The notes under the pieces were generated by a model. The model did no database searches, was not told where the DNA came from, and saw only the letters and a program-made list of their open reading frames with translations. Positions 18,322 through 27,034 of a DNA stretch of 64,000 nucleotides are shown one piece after another. How positions within the stretch are numbered: position 1 is the first letter of the stretch; every line of letters begins with the position of its first letter. The translations under genes and the position numbers were made by a program. This stretch comes from Mucilaginibacter glaciei (lineage in GTDB: Bacteria; Bacteroidota; Bacteroidia; Sphingobacteriales; Sphingobacteriaceae): NCBI RefSeq assembly GCF_014773245.1, contig NZ_JACWMX010000002.1, positions 310,001-374,000 on the forward strand. Direction: 5' to 3'.

Positions 18322-18516
18322 CTATACATCATCCGTTATCTGTTCCCAATAAACGGTTTCCTGATAAATACTGTTTTGTATAGCAACATGTGCGCGTACT
18401 TTTTCAAGTTCGGCCTTTAGCTCTTCGGGAGATAAATCCGCCTTTAATGAATGGTAAAATATTACATAACCAGTTTTACTGTTTATGAATTTGTAATGTT
18501 TGGCAGCAGTATTCAT
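18322..18516 (-). CDS. Small hypothetical protein
   Basis: A 64-residue hydrophilic product (from MNTAAKHYKF) contains a DLSPEELKAELEKVRAHVA helix and ends in WEQITDDV. I prefer the ATG at 18516; another in-frame ATG at 18543 would add nine residues. Codon use looks coding and the frame lies between the GT39 gene and a receptor gene, but I do not recognise a family and cannot exclude that it is not expressed. No signal peptide is seen. Confidence 0.55.
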   Translation of the reverse strand: MNTAAKHYKFINSKTGYVIFYHSLKADLSPEELKAELEKVRAHVAIQNSIYQETVYWEQITDDV

Positions 18517-18587
18517 AATTGATAGTGCTTTATAACAATACAATGTGAGTTGTGCTTAATTTGTTTTTAAACAAACTAAAAAACAAA

Positions 18588-21071
18588 TTATCTGCCGCCA
18601 GCATCCGGCGAAGAGCCGTTAGTGTCGTCGCCTTTGTCTTTATCTTTTTTGTCTTTCTCAAATTCAAGCTTACCAAACTTGTAACTAAAGGTTATGCCAA
18701 AACTTTGTACAGGCACCTGGCGCAGGCTAACCTGGTTAAACCCGTTGCCAAATGTAGTTTGCTGCTGGTTAACATATTTATTAAACGGATTTGCCGCAAC
18801 CAAGCCAAAGCTTGCCTTTTTGTTCAGGAACTGTTTACGTACCGCAAAGTTGTAAAACAAGAAATGCGGCCTGGTGCCCTGCAGGTTTTTTTGCGACGAA
18901 TTGTAATTAACAAAACCTTCTGCAGCAAGGTTATTACCAAACTGGTAAGTGGCATTTAGGTTAACACGATACCCTACACCCGTTACCGAGGCAAAACCCG
19001 GATTGGTATTGGTACGGCTGGCTAAAAACATATTGGTGCGCAGGTTCAACTTTTCTGTAACGGGTACCGATCCGAAAATATTGGCCCCAACTGTTGTTTG
19101 CGTGCCTATGTTGGCGCGTTGTGTAAGCAACACGTTGGTATAGTCGCGGCCGTTAATGTTCAGTATCTCGTATTGAGTAGTGAACGACTGGATATCATCA
19201 ATGTTGTGGCGATAGAACGCACCGGTATAGATATTTGCACCGCCGTCAAAAGATTTATTGTAGCCCAATTCTAAACCGTGACTTACCTCTGGTTTCAGGT
19301 TAGGGTTACCTGTACTGATATTATGCGGATCGCTGATGTTATAGAATGGGTTTACCTCGCCATAATCCGGGCGTTCTATACGGTAATTATAGCTCAGTTT
19401 GATGCTTTGCGAACCCGACAATTTGTGAGACAAGGTTGCCGATGGTGCCATAGTATTATAGCCGGGGATATTTACACCAGGGAAGTTGGCCGTAGTGTTC
19501 GTATACTCATTACGTACGCCTGCCTTCACATCTAACCAGTTTTTAAATAACGATGCCGATGCAGATAGATAAACTGCATAAATATTACGCTTGTAGTTGA
19601 AACCATACGTTTGATCGGCATTGTTTACATAGCTGCCATTGTTTAACAAACTATCTGTATTAACGGTATTCTTCAGATCTTCTAACACCGCTTTTGCACC
19701 ACCTTCTAAGGTAAAGTTTTTGCTGAACGGGTGGCTGTAATCTACAGATATATTGGTTTGCCTGTCGTTACCGGGGTTACTACCTATCGACCCTGTTGCC
19801 GGGTAGCTGCCGGTCAGGTAATCTTGCCTTTGCGAATAGTTAACTGTGTTTTTGCTATAACTGGTGTTATACAATATATCCAATTCCTGCCCTTCTTTAG
19901 CGAAGGTTTTTTTGTAACCCAAGCTAAAATCCTGCGAGTTGGCACTGAAGCGGCTATCGGAGATCCTGTTGCTTAACAACTGCGAAAGCTGAGCCCCAGC
20001 AGCCGATGTCTGCGTTTCCTGCTGACTGGTTAATCCATAATTATGGTTACCAAAATGGTTAAAACCAAAGGTACCCGTCAGTTCATCTTTAGGGGTGATA
20101 CTCCAGTTTAAACTTAAGCCTGTTTGGTAGCTGCTACGCTGGCTGGTATTTTCGCCGCTTTGTAATAACCGGGTCGAGTCGCCTGTGGTTGCGTCGTAAG
20201 ATGACCGGCTATTTGAATTCCTGCCGGTAGTTTTTAGCTGTGCGTTACCACTAAAAAACGCGTTTGCGCCAAAATTTCCTTTACGGGCGCTCAAGTTAAC
20301 CGATCCGTTTTCTAAACGAGTCCCCAGGGCACCGTTTATGCTACCGTTAATACCCGATACTTTACTATCTTTTAATATAATGTTGATGATACCTCCCGTA
20401 CCTGCGGCATCGTATTTAGCGCCGGGGCTGGTTACTACTTCAATACTCTTAATCTGGCTGGCCGGAATAGATTGCAGCGCATCGGCCAGGCTTGCCCCAA
20501 ATATGCTGGATGGCTTACCGTTGATCAGAAAACGGATGTTGGCGTTGCCCTGCAACTCCACGTTACCATCAATATCTACTGATACCTGCGGCACCTTTTT
20601 CAATACATCCAATGCTACACCACCCTGCGCGGTTAAATCATTAGCCGCATTGTACACCATTTTATCGATCTTATTTTCGATAATTGGCGCTTTGGCTGTT
20701 ACCACAACGGTACTCAGCTGGTTTTGCACCGGCTTTAATAAAAGCTCACCCAGTGAAACGGCACCCCCTGCCCCCACAATTACATGGTCAAGCGTGGTGC
20801 GGGTATATCCTAAAAAATCAACCGTTAGTTTATAGTCGCCTGCAGGCAAATTATCCACGGCGAAGTTCCCCTTAGCATCGGTACTAATACCGTTAAAAGG
20901 GCTTGCACTGCCTTGCTTAAAAAGCGATACGGTGGCATAATCCACCGGCAATTTAGTATTGGCATCGGTAACTTTACCAGTAATTTTACCTTTACCACTA
21001 CCTGCCTGGGCATAAACATTTATTTGTGACGATATAAAGAGAAGCAAAAAGAGGGTTAAAAAAAAACGCAT
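18588..21071 (-). CDS. TonB-dependent receptor-like outer membrane beta-barrel protein
   Basis: The 827-residue protein has a signal peptide (ending near VYAQ), then a carboxypeptidase-regulatory-like beta-sandwich of about 80 residues (KITGKVTDANTKLPVDYATVSLF). A plug-like domain follows (LDVLKKVPQVSVDIDGNVELQGNANIRFLINGKPSS, split over motifs), with the GAKYDAAGTGGIINI box. The remainder is a large barrel with YNYRIERPDY and NPNLKPE motifs typical of the outer-membrane beta-barrel family of Bacteroidota that lacks a classical TonB box. The chain does not stop at the last barrel strand: about 25 charged residues (Lys/Asp/Glu rich) follow. It probably transports an unknown ligand. It is monocistronic and ends next to the small gene at 18322. 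Confidence 0.9.
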   Translation of the reverse strand: MRFFLTLFLLLFISSQINVYAQAGSGKGKITGKVTDANTKLPVDYATVSLFKQGSASPFNGISTDAKGNFAVDNLPAGDYKLTVDFLGYTRTTLDHVIVGAGGAVSLGELLLKPVQNQLSTVVVTAKAPIIENKIDKMVYNAANDLTAQGGVALDVLKKVPQVSVDIDGNVELQGNANIRFLINGKPSSIFGASLADALQSIPASQIKSIEVVTSPGAKYDAAGTGGIINIILKDSKVSGINGSINGALGTRLENGSVNLSARKGNFGANAFFSGNAQLKTTGRNSNSRSSYDATTGDSTRLLQSGENTSQRSSYQTGLSLNWSITPKDELTGTFGFNHFGNHNYGLTSQQETQTSAAGAQLSQLLSNRISDSRFSANSQDFSLGYKKTFAKEGQELDILYNTSYSKNTVNYSQRQDYLTGSYPATGSIGSNPGNDRQTNISVDYSHPFSKNFTLEGGAKAVLEDLKNTVNTDSLLNNGSYVNNADQTYGFNYKRNIYAVYLSASASLFKNWLDVKAGVRNEYTNTTANFPGVNIPGYNTMAPSATLSHKLSGSQSIKLSYNYRIERPDYGEVNPFYNISDPHNISTGNPNLKPEVSHGLELGYNKSFDGGANIYTGAFYRHNIDDIQSFTTQYEILNINGRDYTNVLLTQRANIGTQTTVGANIFGSVPVTEKLNLRTNMFLASRTNTNPGFASVTGVGYRVNLNATYQFGNNLAAEGFVNYNSSQKNLQGTRPHFLFYNFAVRKQFLNKKASFGLVAANPFNKYVNQQQTTFGNGFNQVSLRQVPVQSFGITFSYKFGKLEFEKDKKDKDKGDDTNGSSPDAGGR

Positions 21072-21185
21072 AGATTAATTACAATTTTATCTGAATTGCA
21101 AAAATCTCAAGAAACTTTGGATTAAATCTGATTTTTAGCTCGCAACACGGAATTGTTACAATATTAACAATATCTTAATTTACCA

Positions 21186-21599
21186 TTAAAATATAAGCAC
21201 TAAAGTCCCCGCGATAATCAACGCCGCGCCCGATGCCGACTTTAATGTAAGCGGCTCACCAAGAAATACTACCGATAACACGATGGCTATCGCAACGCTC
21301 AATTTATCAACTGGCGCCACCTGCGATACCTTACCTAATTGTAGAGCCTTAAAATAAAAGATCCACGATAGGCCTGTGGCGCAGCCGGAGAGGATAAGAA
21401 ATGTCCAGTTTTGTTTTGTCAAGCTGCCAATAGAATGATTGCTCCCTTTATAGAAAACGATGATCCAGGCAAGCATCAATATGACCACCGTGCGTATGCC
21501 GGTTGCCAGGTCGGTATCGACACCTTTGATTCCTATTTTTGCAAAAATTGCGGTCAAGGCGGCAAACACCGCCGAGAGTAAAGCATAGATCCACCACAT
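21186..21599 (-). CDS. EamA-family half-size drug/metabolite transporter
   Basis: The 137-residue protein contains one EamA repeat of about four to five transmembrane helices (MWWIYALLSAVFAALTAIFAKIGI at the N-terminus, KLSVAIAIVLSVVFLGEPLTLKSASGAALIIAGTLVLIF split at the C-terminus). Full-length EamA transporters have two such repeats, so this form must dimerise to make a complete permease, as small DMT proteins do. The substrate is unknown. The ORF is complete with a normal start and stop; I see no sign that it is a broken two-repeat gene. Confidence 0.87.
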   Translation of the reverse strand: MWWIYALLSAVFAALTAIFAKIGIKGVDTDLATGIRTVVILMLAWIIVFYKGSNHSIGSLTKQNWTFLILSGCATGLSWIFYFKALQLGKVSQVAPVDKLSVAIAIVLSVVFLGEPLTLKSASGAALIIAGTLVLIF

Positions 21600-21783
21600 A
21601 TTATATCAATTATTTAAATCTATTTTAAAAACCAAATCTGTGTTAATTCTGAAGTATTAAATCAGCCAGAAATTTATTAACCGAAAAGAAATAAAAATTA
21701 CCAATTTCAAAAATTTCATCAAAAAATCTAATAAAAGTATTTATCTTAGACGTTATTACCTGAAGTACCGTTTAACAAACTAT

Positions 21784-22815
21784 ATGACTAAGAAAACTGA
21801 TTTTGTTTACTCTTCGGAGTCAGAACCGCACCGCATCCGCACAAAAAAGATTTTAAAACAGTTCCCGCAATTGCGCCAGCTGATAGGCAAAAATCCAAAA
21901 ACTATCTGGGCTATTATAGGCTTGGTTGTTTTCCAGGTGGGTATGGCCTTTTTAGTTAAAGACCAGGCATGGTGGGTAATTGCAGGCGCTGCTTACTTGT
22001 TAGGCGCCTTTGCAGATCATGCATTGTTTGTAATGATCCATGAGTGCACGCACCAATTATTATTTAAAAACCGTAATGCTAACCGCTTTGCTTCTATGTT
22101 TGCCAATTTGCCGCAAATATTGCCAAGCGCTATTTCTTTCGAAAAATACCACATCAAGCACCACTCTTTTCAGGGTGTGCATGAGCTGGATGCCGACTTG
22201 CCAAACCGTTGGGAAGCAAAACTGATCAGCAATTCGTTTTTCGGTAAAGCGCTTTGGTTGTTGTTCTTCCCGGTTTTCCAATTATTCCGTTTATCCCGTT
22301 TAAGAGAGATCCATCCGTTTGATGGTTGGATCGTGACCAACTTTATGATACAGGTTGTGTTTACTGTTGCTATATGGTATTTTATGGGTTGGGGTGCTAT
22401 TGCATTTTTACTGTTAAGCTTCTCATTCTCGGTTGGTTTGCACCCACTTGGTGCCCGTTGGATACAGGAGCATTACCTAACCCACAGTGTGGAGCAGGAA
22501 ACATACAGCTACTACGGTAACTTTAACGCGGTGGCGTTTAATGTGGGTTTCCATAATGAGCATCACGATTTCCCTTCCATCCCGTGGAATAAATTGCCCG
22601 AGATCAAAAAAACAGCGCCAGAATATTACGAAACATTGTATTATCATACATCATGGACCAAGTTGTTCTTCCAATTTTTATTTGACAGGGAAATTTCTTT
22701 ATTTAACCGAATACTGCGCCGCGAGCGCGGTAAGGTTACTTTGACCGATGTATCGAAACCCGATGCTGAAATGAGTTTCGCACCTGCAGTTGAAAAAACG
22801 CCGGTATCGGCATAA
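21784..22815 (+). CDS. Fatty acid desaturase superfamily, DEGS1-like sphingolipid delta-4 desaturase
   Basis: The 343-residue membrane protein has three histidine boxes with the spacing of desaturases: HECTH (86-90), HIKHH (123-127) and HNEHH (257-261). What sets it apart is the close likeness to eukaryotic dihydroceramide delta-4 desaturase (DEGS1/Des1), recalled from memory: the N-terminal D-F-V-Y/ E-P-H-R-I-R-T-K-K-I-L segment resembles the Lipid_DES N-domain, and MFANLP, SISF-x2-YH, GLHP-x8-EHY, ETYSYYG, and FNVGFHNEHHDFP all appear in order. Four to six hydrophobic helices flank the boxes. It would use a di-iron centre and O2 to put a double bond into the sphingoid base. Bacteroidota make dihydroceramides, so the substrate is available. 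The gene stands alone; electron donor and spt genes are not in the window. Confidence is high for desaturase, moderate for substrate. Confidence 0.88.
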   Translation: MTKKTDFVYSSESEPHRIRTKKILKQFPQLRQLIGKNPKTIWAIIGLVVFQVGMAFLVKDQAWWVIAGAAYLLGAFADHALFVMIHECTHQLLFKNRNANRFASMFANLPQILPSAISFEKYHIKHHSFQGVHELDADLPNRWEAKLISNSFFGKALWLLFFPVFQLFRLSRLREIHPFDGWIVTNFMIQVVFTVAIWYFMGWGAIAFLLLSFSFSVGLHPLGARWIQEHYLTHSVEQETYSYYGNFNAVAFNVGFHNEHHDFPSIPWNKLPEIKKTAPEYYETLYYHTSWTKLFFQFLFDREISLFNRILRRERGKVTLTDVSKPDAEMSFAPAVEKTPVSA

Positions 22816-22833
22816 GCAGTATAAATTATATAC

Positions 22834-22868
22834 AACAGCTCCAAGGTTTACAAAGCTTTGGGGCTGTT
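22834..22868 (+). terminator. Probable terminator after the desaturase gene
   Basis: AACAGCTCCAA (22834-22844) pairs with TTGGGGCTGTT (22858-22868) over 11 bp including one G-T pair. Only a weak T-rich tail (GTGTTTTG) follows, so termination may be partial. Confidence 0.45.
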
Positions 22869-22985
22869 GTGTTTTGGGCCACAATACAATTTGGCACAAT
22901 TGTGGTACTTTTGTTAGCAATCAGCAATTAATAACTGCGCATTATACTATAACAAGTACAAGGCTGTTATTATTAGCTTACAGAT

Positions 22986-23900
22986 ATGAGAACCCGCAAA
23001 AAGTTAAATATTTTCATACCCCTTGTTGTACTGATATTTTGTGGTGCCTACGCCAAGCATCGCCTTATCGACAACAAACAATTACCCGAAGGCCGCCTGC
23101 AGGATAAAGCGATGGACGAGATCTCGGGCATATCAGCATCAGGTGTTAACCAAGATGTTTACTACGTGCATAACGATAGCGGCGATACGAGTCGTTTTTT
23201 CGCTATTACTGCCGATGGCAAGTTAAGATCAACTATTTATTATAAAGCCGATGCGACGACTAATGGTGTGTACGACTGCGAAGACATTGCCGTTGGGCCA
23301 GGGCCTGTAAAAGGTAAAAGCTACGTTTACCTTGGCGATATAGGAGATAATGCGGCGAACCGCAATTATGTAACTATTAACCGTGTTGAGGAACAGAATA
23401 GTTGGGATAAAGACAGTATAGCGCATGCCACTCAAGCTTCGCTGTATTTGAAATACCCTTTTGGAGCCCGTGATGCCGAAGCGATGATGGTTGACCCGGT
23501 TGAAAAGCTGCTTTATATAGTGACTAAACGATACGACTCTGTTGAAGTGTATACAACCCCGCTGAATTTTAAGGCAAAAGATACCGTTACCCTAAGTTTT
23601 CATGGCCGCTTATTTTTTAAGGGTATAAAGCCCTTTAAATGGATAACTGCGGGCGACATTTCTAAAAAAGGCGACGAAATACTTTTAAAAAGCTATGAAA
23701 AAATATATTACTGGGAGCGTAAACCCGGCGAGCACATTTGGGAAACTTTACAGCGCGCACCCTTAGAGCCCACTTACAAGCAAGAAAAGCAGGGCGAAGC
23801 CATTGGTTTCACGCCGGATGGCAGGGGCTATTATACCACCAGCGAGGGCGTGTACTCCCCAATTTATTATTATCCTGCACCCGGCCGTAAAGTTTATTAA
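22986..23900 (+). CDS. Secreted or membrane-anchored beta-propeller-like protein of unknown function
   Basis: The 304-residue product begins with an N-terminal hydrophobic helix (KLNIFIPLVVLIFCGAYA) after a basic RTRKK start, so it is exported or membrane anchored. The rest resembles a widespread family of unknown function with the motifs DEISGISAS, YYVHNDSGDTSRFFAI, YDCEDIAVGPGP, YLGDIGDN and DAEAMMVDP. The regular spacing of these strands suggests a beta-propeller related to SdiA-regulated and phytase-like proteins, but no catalytic residues can be named. The stop codon overlaps the stop of the convergent GH127 gene by the four bases TTAA. Confidence 0.75.
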   Translation: MRTRKKLNIFIPLVVLIFCGAYAKHRLIDNKQLPEGRLQDKAMDEISGISASGVNQDVYYVHNDSGDTSRFFAITADGKLRSTIYYKADATTNGVYDCEDIAVGPGPVKGKSYVYLGDIGDNAANRNYVTINRVEEQNSWDKDSIAHATQASLYLKYPFGARDAEAMMVDPVEKLLYIVTKRYDSVEVYTTPLNFKAKDTVTLSFHGRLFFKGIKPFKWITAGDISKKGDEILLKSYEKIYYWERKPGEHIWETLQRAPLEPTYKQEKQGEAIGFTPDGRGYYTTSEGVYSPIYYYPAPGRKVY

Positions 23901-25906
23901 TTCGCTAACAATTCAACGTACTTTACCTGCTGCGGGAACCACACCGTCATTTCGCCTTTACCCCGATTTGCCCATCCGTAATAAGGGATAGCAGTAAGTG
24001 TTTTATTTTGTGTTGATACATTCTGGCCATCCGCGGTAACAGCCACAGCTTTTACATCTGCTTTTAAAACCATTACACCGTTTAATAATTCCGGCTGATA
24101 GTTAGTAGTAAATACAGCATTTTGCGGTACAATAATATTTGAAGCTTTACCATCATTATCTTTCCATTCGGCGCAGTACATAACTGGGCCGCGCTGCAGG
24201 GCAACTTTTCCGGCATCATCGGGCAGGTTGGTATTGGCAATTACGCGTTGCACATCCATCGGCAGGTTAATCTCTACCTTGTCCCCCTTTTTCCACTTTT
24301 TGCTGATCACGGCGTATCCATGTTCCATCTTATAATCAATAGCTTTGCCATTCAGTTTAACAATGACCTTTTGTGACATGTTTTGCTGATAAATGTACAA
24401 ATCAGACGGCACAGCCTGGTTTTGCGCCCAGCCCGGTATTCTGATCTTTAAGTTCATATCTACAGCTGATGCAGGGTTGATTGTAAAAGCCAAACCGCCA
24501 TCCCATGGGTAATTATTTTGCTGGGTTATTTTTAGATCCTTATTATCAACTTTCATATCGCCGGTGCCGCTAATAAACAGGTTAATAAATACATCCTTAC
24601 CATTTTGCGCGTAAATGTAACCGGGGATAGATGGCATTAAGCGGGCTACGTTAGTTGGGCAGCACGAGCAAGTGAACCACCCCGCACGTTCGCGCTCAAT
24701 ATCAGGGTGATTAAAGCCATCCCGTATCTGCATGGCATTGGTATAAAAAAACGATTTACCGTCAAGTCCTACACCAGATATCAACCCATTGTATAAAGTT
24801 TTCTCTAAAACATCGATATACTTACTATCGCCGTGCAATAAAAACATCCGCTGGTTCCAAAAAACGTTGCCTATGGCCGCGCAGGTTTCATTGTAAGCGG
24901 TGGCATTGGGTAGTTCGTAGTTTGCACCAAAGCGTTCACCATCGCCAACGGCACCAATGCTGCCTTGCACATACATTTTTTTGCCTACCATATTATCCCA
25001 GATCTTATCAATGGCAGCCAGGTATTGCTTATCGCCGGTTAGTGCAGCAACATCCGCCATGCCCGAGTATAGGTACATTGCCCTTACGGCATGGCCTTCG
25101 GCCTCGTCCTGGTTTATCACCGGTTTATCGTCCTGCCAGTAAACGCCGTTTTCAAAAACGTTTTTGCTTTTCTTATTATATTCTTTGTGACCGCGTTCGT
25201 CTATAAAAAACTTAGCCAGATTAAGGTATTCAGTTTTCCCGGTAACACGGTATAACCTTACCAAACCCATTTCAACAATTTCATGGCCGGGTGCTACATG
25301 CCTTTTACCCGGGCCAAATACCCGCACCAGCAAATCGGCATTGCGGATAGCTATATCTAAAAAATTCCTCTTCCCCGTTGCCATATAATGCGCGACCGCA
25401 CCCTCGTACATATGCCCGGCACAATATAGCTCATGGCTGTTTTCCTGTTCTTTTACCCAACGCTCTGTACCCAGCCAGTCGCCAACATGCAATGGATCTA
25501 TGGTTCGCGCGGTGTAAAGGTAACCATCGCCCTCCTGTGCCTTTCCTACAATCGTGATCATCGAATCAACATAATGATCCAGCTTTTTATCGGGATGCAG
25601 TGCCAGTGAATAAGATGCCCCTTCTATGGTTTTATAAATATCGGTATCGTCAAAGGGGTATGTGGTGCAGAATTTGCCCTTTCGCTCTGCCGCCATCTGA
25701 AAGTTTTTCACCCGCCCCGTACTTTCACAACGTGCAAATGATGCGGGAATGGTAACCTTGCGGTTGGTTTCGATGCGCGATGTCCAGAAATGGTCGGTCA
25801 ATTTCACATTGGTAAACGCTACCGGTTGGATCGGGTAATCCTGTTTTTGTGCTGAAGCGTATGATACGGTGCAAACAGCCAGTAATAAAAGTGAGATTTT
25901 TTTCAT
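23897..25906 (-). CDS. Secreted GH127-family glycoside hydrolase (beta-L-arabinofuranosidase type)
   Basis: The 669-residue protein matches GH127 (DUF1680). A signal peptide (MKKISLLLLAVCTVSYASAQ) is followed by an (alpha/alpha)6-barrel with FWTSRIETNRKVTIPASF, DWLGTERWVKEQENSHELYCAGH and GHAVRAMYLYSGMADVA. The catalytic zinc-Cys site known from HypBA1 is preserved: the Glu and Cys in NETCAAIGN and the paired Cys in TCSCCPTNVARL, one of which is the nucleophile. Two beta-sandwich domains form the C-terminal third. Activity on beta-L-arabinofuranosides is typical, though other GH127 activities exist. I start at the ATG at 25906 (MKKIS), not at a TTG two codons upstream. The gene is convergent with and overlaps the preceding gene by 4 nt. 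Confidence 0.92.
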   Translation of the reverse strand: MKKISLLLLAVCTVSYASAQKQDYPIQPVAFTNVKLTDHFWTSRIETNRKVTIPASFARCESTGRVKNFQMAAERKGKFCTTYPFDDTDIYKTIEGASYSLALHPDKKLDHYVDSMITIVGKAQEGDGYLYTARTIDPLHVGDWLGTERWVKEQENSHELYCAGHMYEGAVAHYMATGKRNFLDIAIRNADLLVRVFGPGKRHVAPGHEIVEMGLVRLYRVTGKTEYLNLAKFFIDERGHKEYNKKSKNVFENGVYWQDDKPVINQDEAEGHAVRAMYLYSGMADVAALTGDKQYLAAIDKIWDNMVGKKMYVQGSIGAVGDGERFGANYELPNATAYNETCAAIGNVFWNQRMFLLHGDSKYIDVLEKTLYNGLISGVGLDGKSFFYTNAMQIRDGFNHPDIERERAGWFTCSCCPTNVARLMPSIPGYIYAQNGKDVFINLFISGTGDMKVDNKDLKITQQNNYPWDGGLAFTINPASAVDMNLKIRIPGWAQNQAVPSDLYIYQQNMSQKVIVKLNGKAIDYKMEHGYAVISKKWKKGDKVEINLPMDVQRVIANTNLPDDAGKVALQRGPVMYCAEWKDNDGKASNIIVPQNAVFTTNYQPELLNGVMVLKADVKAVAVTADGQNVSTQNKTLTAIPYYGWANRGKGEMTVWFPQQVKYVELLAN

Positions 25907-26070
25907 AACCAAGCGTAAATCTAATCAAAAAGCATTAATAACCGTCACATTGACATATTTTTTATAACTGATAAAAAATAGGGCTAATCAACTTGCTATT
26001 AATTTAACGTAATGTTGATCATTTGTTTTAATAAAAGTCTTACTTTTAAATCAATTAAAAAAAATCTGAT

Positions 26071-26433
26071 ATGAAAAGAAAACTCCTTACTACAGCGTTT
26101 TTAGTATGTTGCGTGGCGATATGCATGGCAGCTGCATTTTTAAATATTGCAGGCACCTGGACCGGCAACCTTAAAATGACCGACGGTAACACCATCCCGT
26201 TGAGCTACACTTTTAAACAAGACGGTGATAAAGTTACGGGGATGGCTACATCACCGCAAGGCGAGGTTGCTATAGAAAGCGGTAAAATTGCGGGCGATGT
26301 AATTACATTTAGCGTAAACGTGCAAGGTATGGACATCCCGCACAGCGGTAAAATATATGCCGACTCTATTGCGATGGATGTTACAGTTGGCGATGATAAA
26401 CTGCATAGCAAATTATTAAAGAAAGCAAATTAA
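26071..26433 (+). CDS. Small secreted beta-barrel-like protein
   Basis: The 120-residue product has a signal peptide (MKRKLLTTAFLVCCVAICMAAAF) and a mature part of about 95 residues made of short strands: NIAGTWTGNLKM, IPLSYTFKQDGDKVTGMATSPQG, EVAIESGKIAGDVITFSV and so on. This is a repeated-strand pattern seen in lipocalin-like small proteins of Bacteroidota, which are often mis-annotated as glycoside hydrolases. No active site is visible. It is closed by a terminator and probably transcribed alone. Confidence 0.75.
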   Translation: MKRKLLTTAFLVCCVAICMAAAFLNIAGTWTGNLKMTDGNTIPLSYTFKQDGDKVTGMATSPQGEVAIESGKIAGDVITFSVNVQGMDIPHSGKIYADSIAMDVTVGDDKLHSKLLKKAN

Positions 26434-26450
26434 TATACGCTGATATTTTA

Positions 26451-26477
26451 AACCCTGCCTTAATGGCGGGGTTTTTT
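26451..26477 (+). terminator. Rho-independent terminator
   Basis: AACCCTGCC (26451-26459) pairs with GGCGGGGTT (26465-26473) over 9 bp with one T-G pair and a 5-nt loop, followed by TTTTTG. It closes the gene ending at 26433. Confidence 0.75.
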
Positions 26478-26486
26478 GTTTTAGGG

Positions 26487-26517
26487 TTGTTAGCTAAACC
26501 GCCATGCCTTACCTTTG
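26487..26517 (+). promoter_or_regulatory. Promoter of the metal-uptake-like operon
   Basis: TTG at 26487-26489 and TACCTTTG at 26510-26517 are 20 nt apart, a close match to the Bacteroidota -33/-7 consensus. The -7 box ends 6 nt before the ATG at 26524, so the transcript would have little or no leader. Confidence 0.55.
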
Positions 26518-26523
26518 CGGCGC

Positions 26524-26892
26524 ATGCAACGTATAATCGCATATTTATTAATCGTTTCGCTTTTATCGGCGAACTTTTCGCGCTTATTTGTTTACGCAGG
26601 TTTTGAATTGAATAAAAATTATATTGCTACCAAGCTTTGCGAAAACCGCGATAAGCCCTGGATGCATTGTAACGGCAAGTGCTATTTTATGAAAAAGATA
26701 AAGCAAGCCGAAGACAAACAAAACAGCGAAAGCAGGCAGGCGCAGAAAAACCTTTTTCAGGAAGCATTTTACAGCCGCCCGGTTGTAATCAAGTTTCACT
26801 CTGTCTTATTATCGGTAACGGCAGTGCCTAATTACCGCATCAAACTGCCCCAGCAGCCCCGTACTGTATTCCAGCCGCCCCGGCTCGCTTAG
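26524..26892 (+). CDS. Small cysteine-containing protein, first gene of a metal-uptake-like operon
   Basis: The 122-residue product has an N-terminal hydrophobic helix (IIAYLLIVSLLSANF) and then a compact cysteine cluster, Cys39, His48, Cys49 and Cys53 in the segments K-L-C-E-N and M-H-C-N-G-K-C-Y-F-M-K-K, followed by a charged Lys/Gln-rich stretch. The Cys/His set could bind a soft or thiophilic metal such as copper, zinc or iron; this is inference. It is followed, after a 142-nt gap, by a TonB-dependent receptor, a PepSY protein and a heavy-metal-binding lipoprotein. I recognise the type as a recurrent companion of such receptors in Bacteroidota but know no assigned function. Start is at the ATG at 26524; an in-frame TTG lies 9 nt upstream, inside the promoter box. 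Confidence 0.68.
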   Translation: MQRIIAYLLIVSLLSANFSRLFVYAGFELNKNYIATKLCENRDKPWMHCNGKCYFMKKIKQAEDKQNSESRQAQKNLFQEAFYSRPVVIKFHSVLLSVTAVPNYRIKLPQQPRTVFQPPRLA

Positions 26893-26919
26893 ATCAATTT
26901 CCCCTTTCTTTAATTATTT

Positions 26920-27033
26920 ATGACAGCTTAAAAACGATGGCCTAAAGCCGCCGTATTTGCCTTGCTATTTTGCAACGGGCTGTTTCTATCTATGCTTGCG
27001 GCCCACACGGCCGCGGGTAAACTTAATATGATC
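26920..27033 (+). pseudogene. Possible small ORF with a premature stop
   Basis: An ATG at 26920 reads M-T-A and then meets TAA at 26929-26931. Read past the stop, the same frame continues with KRWPKAAVFALLF and N-G-L-F-L-S-M-L-A-A-H, a hydrophobic helix after a basic start that looks like a signal or transmembrane segment. It runs into the start of the receptor gene in another frame. It may be a decayed small membrane-protein gene or chance. Confidence 0.25.
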
Positions 27034-27034
27034 T

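Noticed and set aside
20338..20835. A 165-codon open frame antisense to the outer-membrane receptor gene
   Set aside because: The receptor reading frame has signal peptide and family motifs throughout; the antisense product has none and lacks a promoter.
21186..21599. The single-repeat EamA gene as a truncated two-repeat transporter
   Set aside because: It has its own start and stop, and half-size EamA proteins occur as complete dimerising genes; no second repeat remnant is visible next to it.
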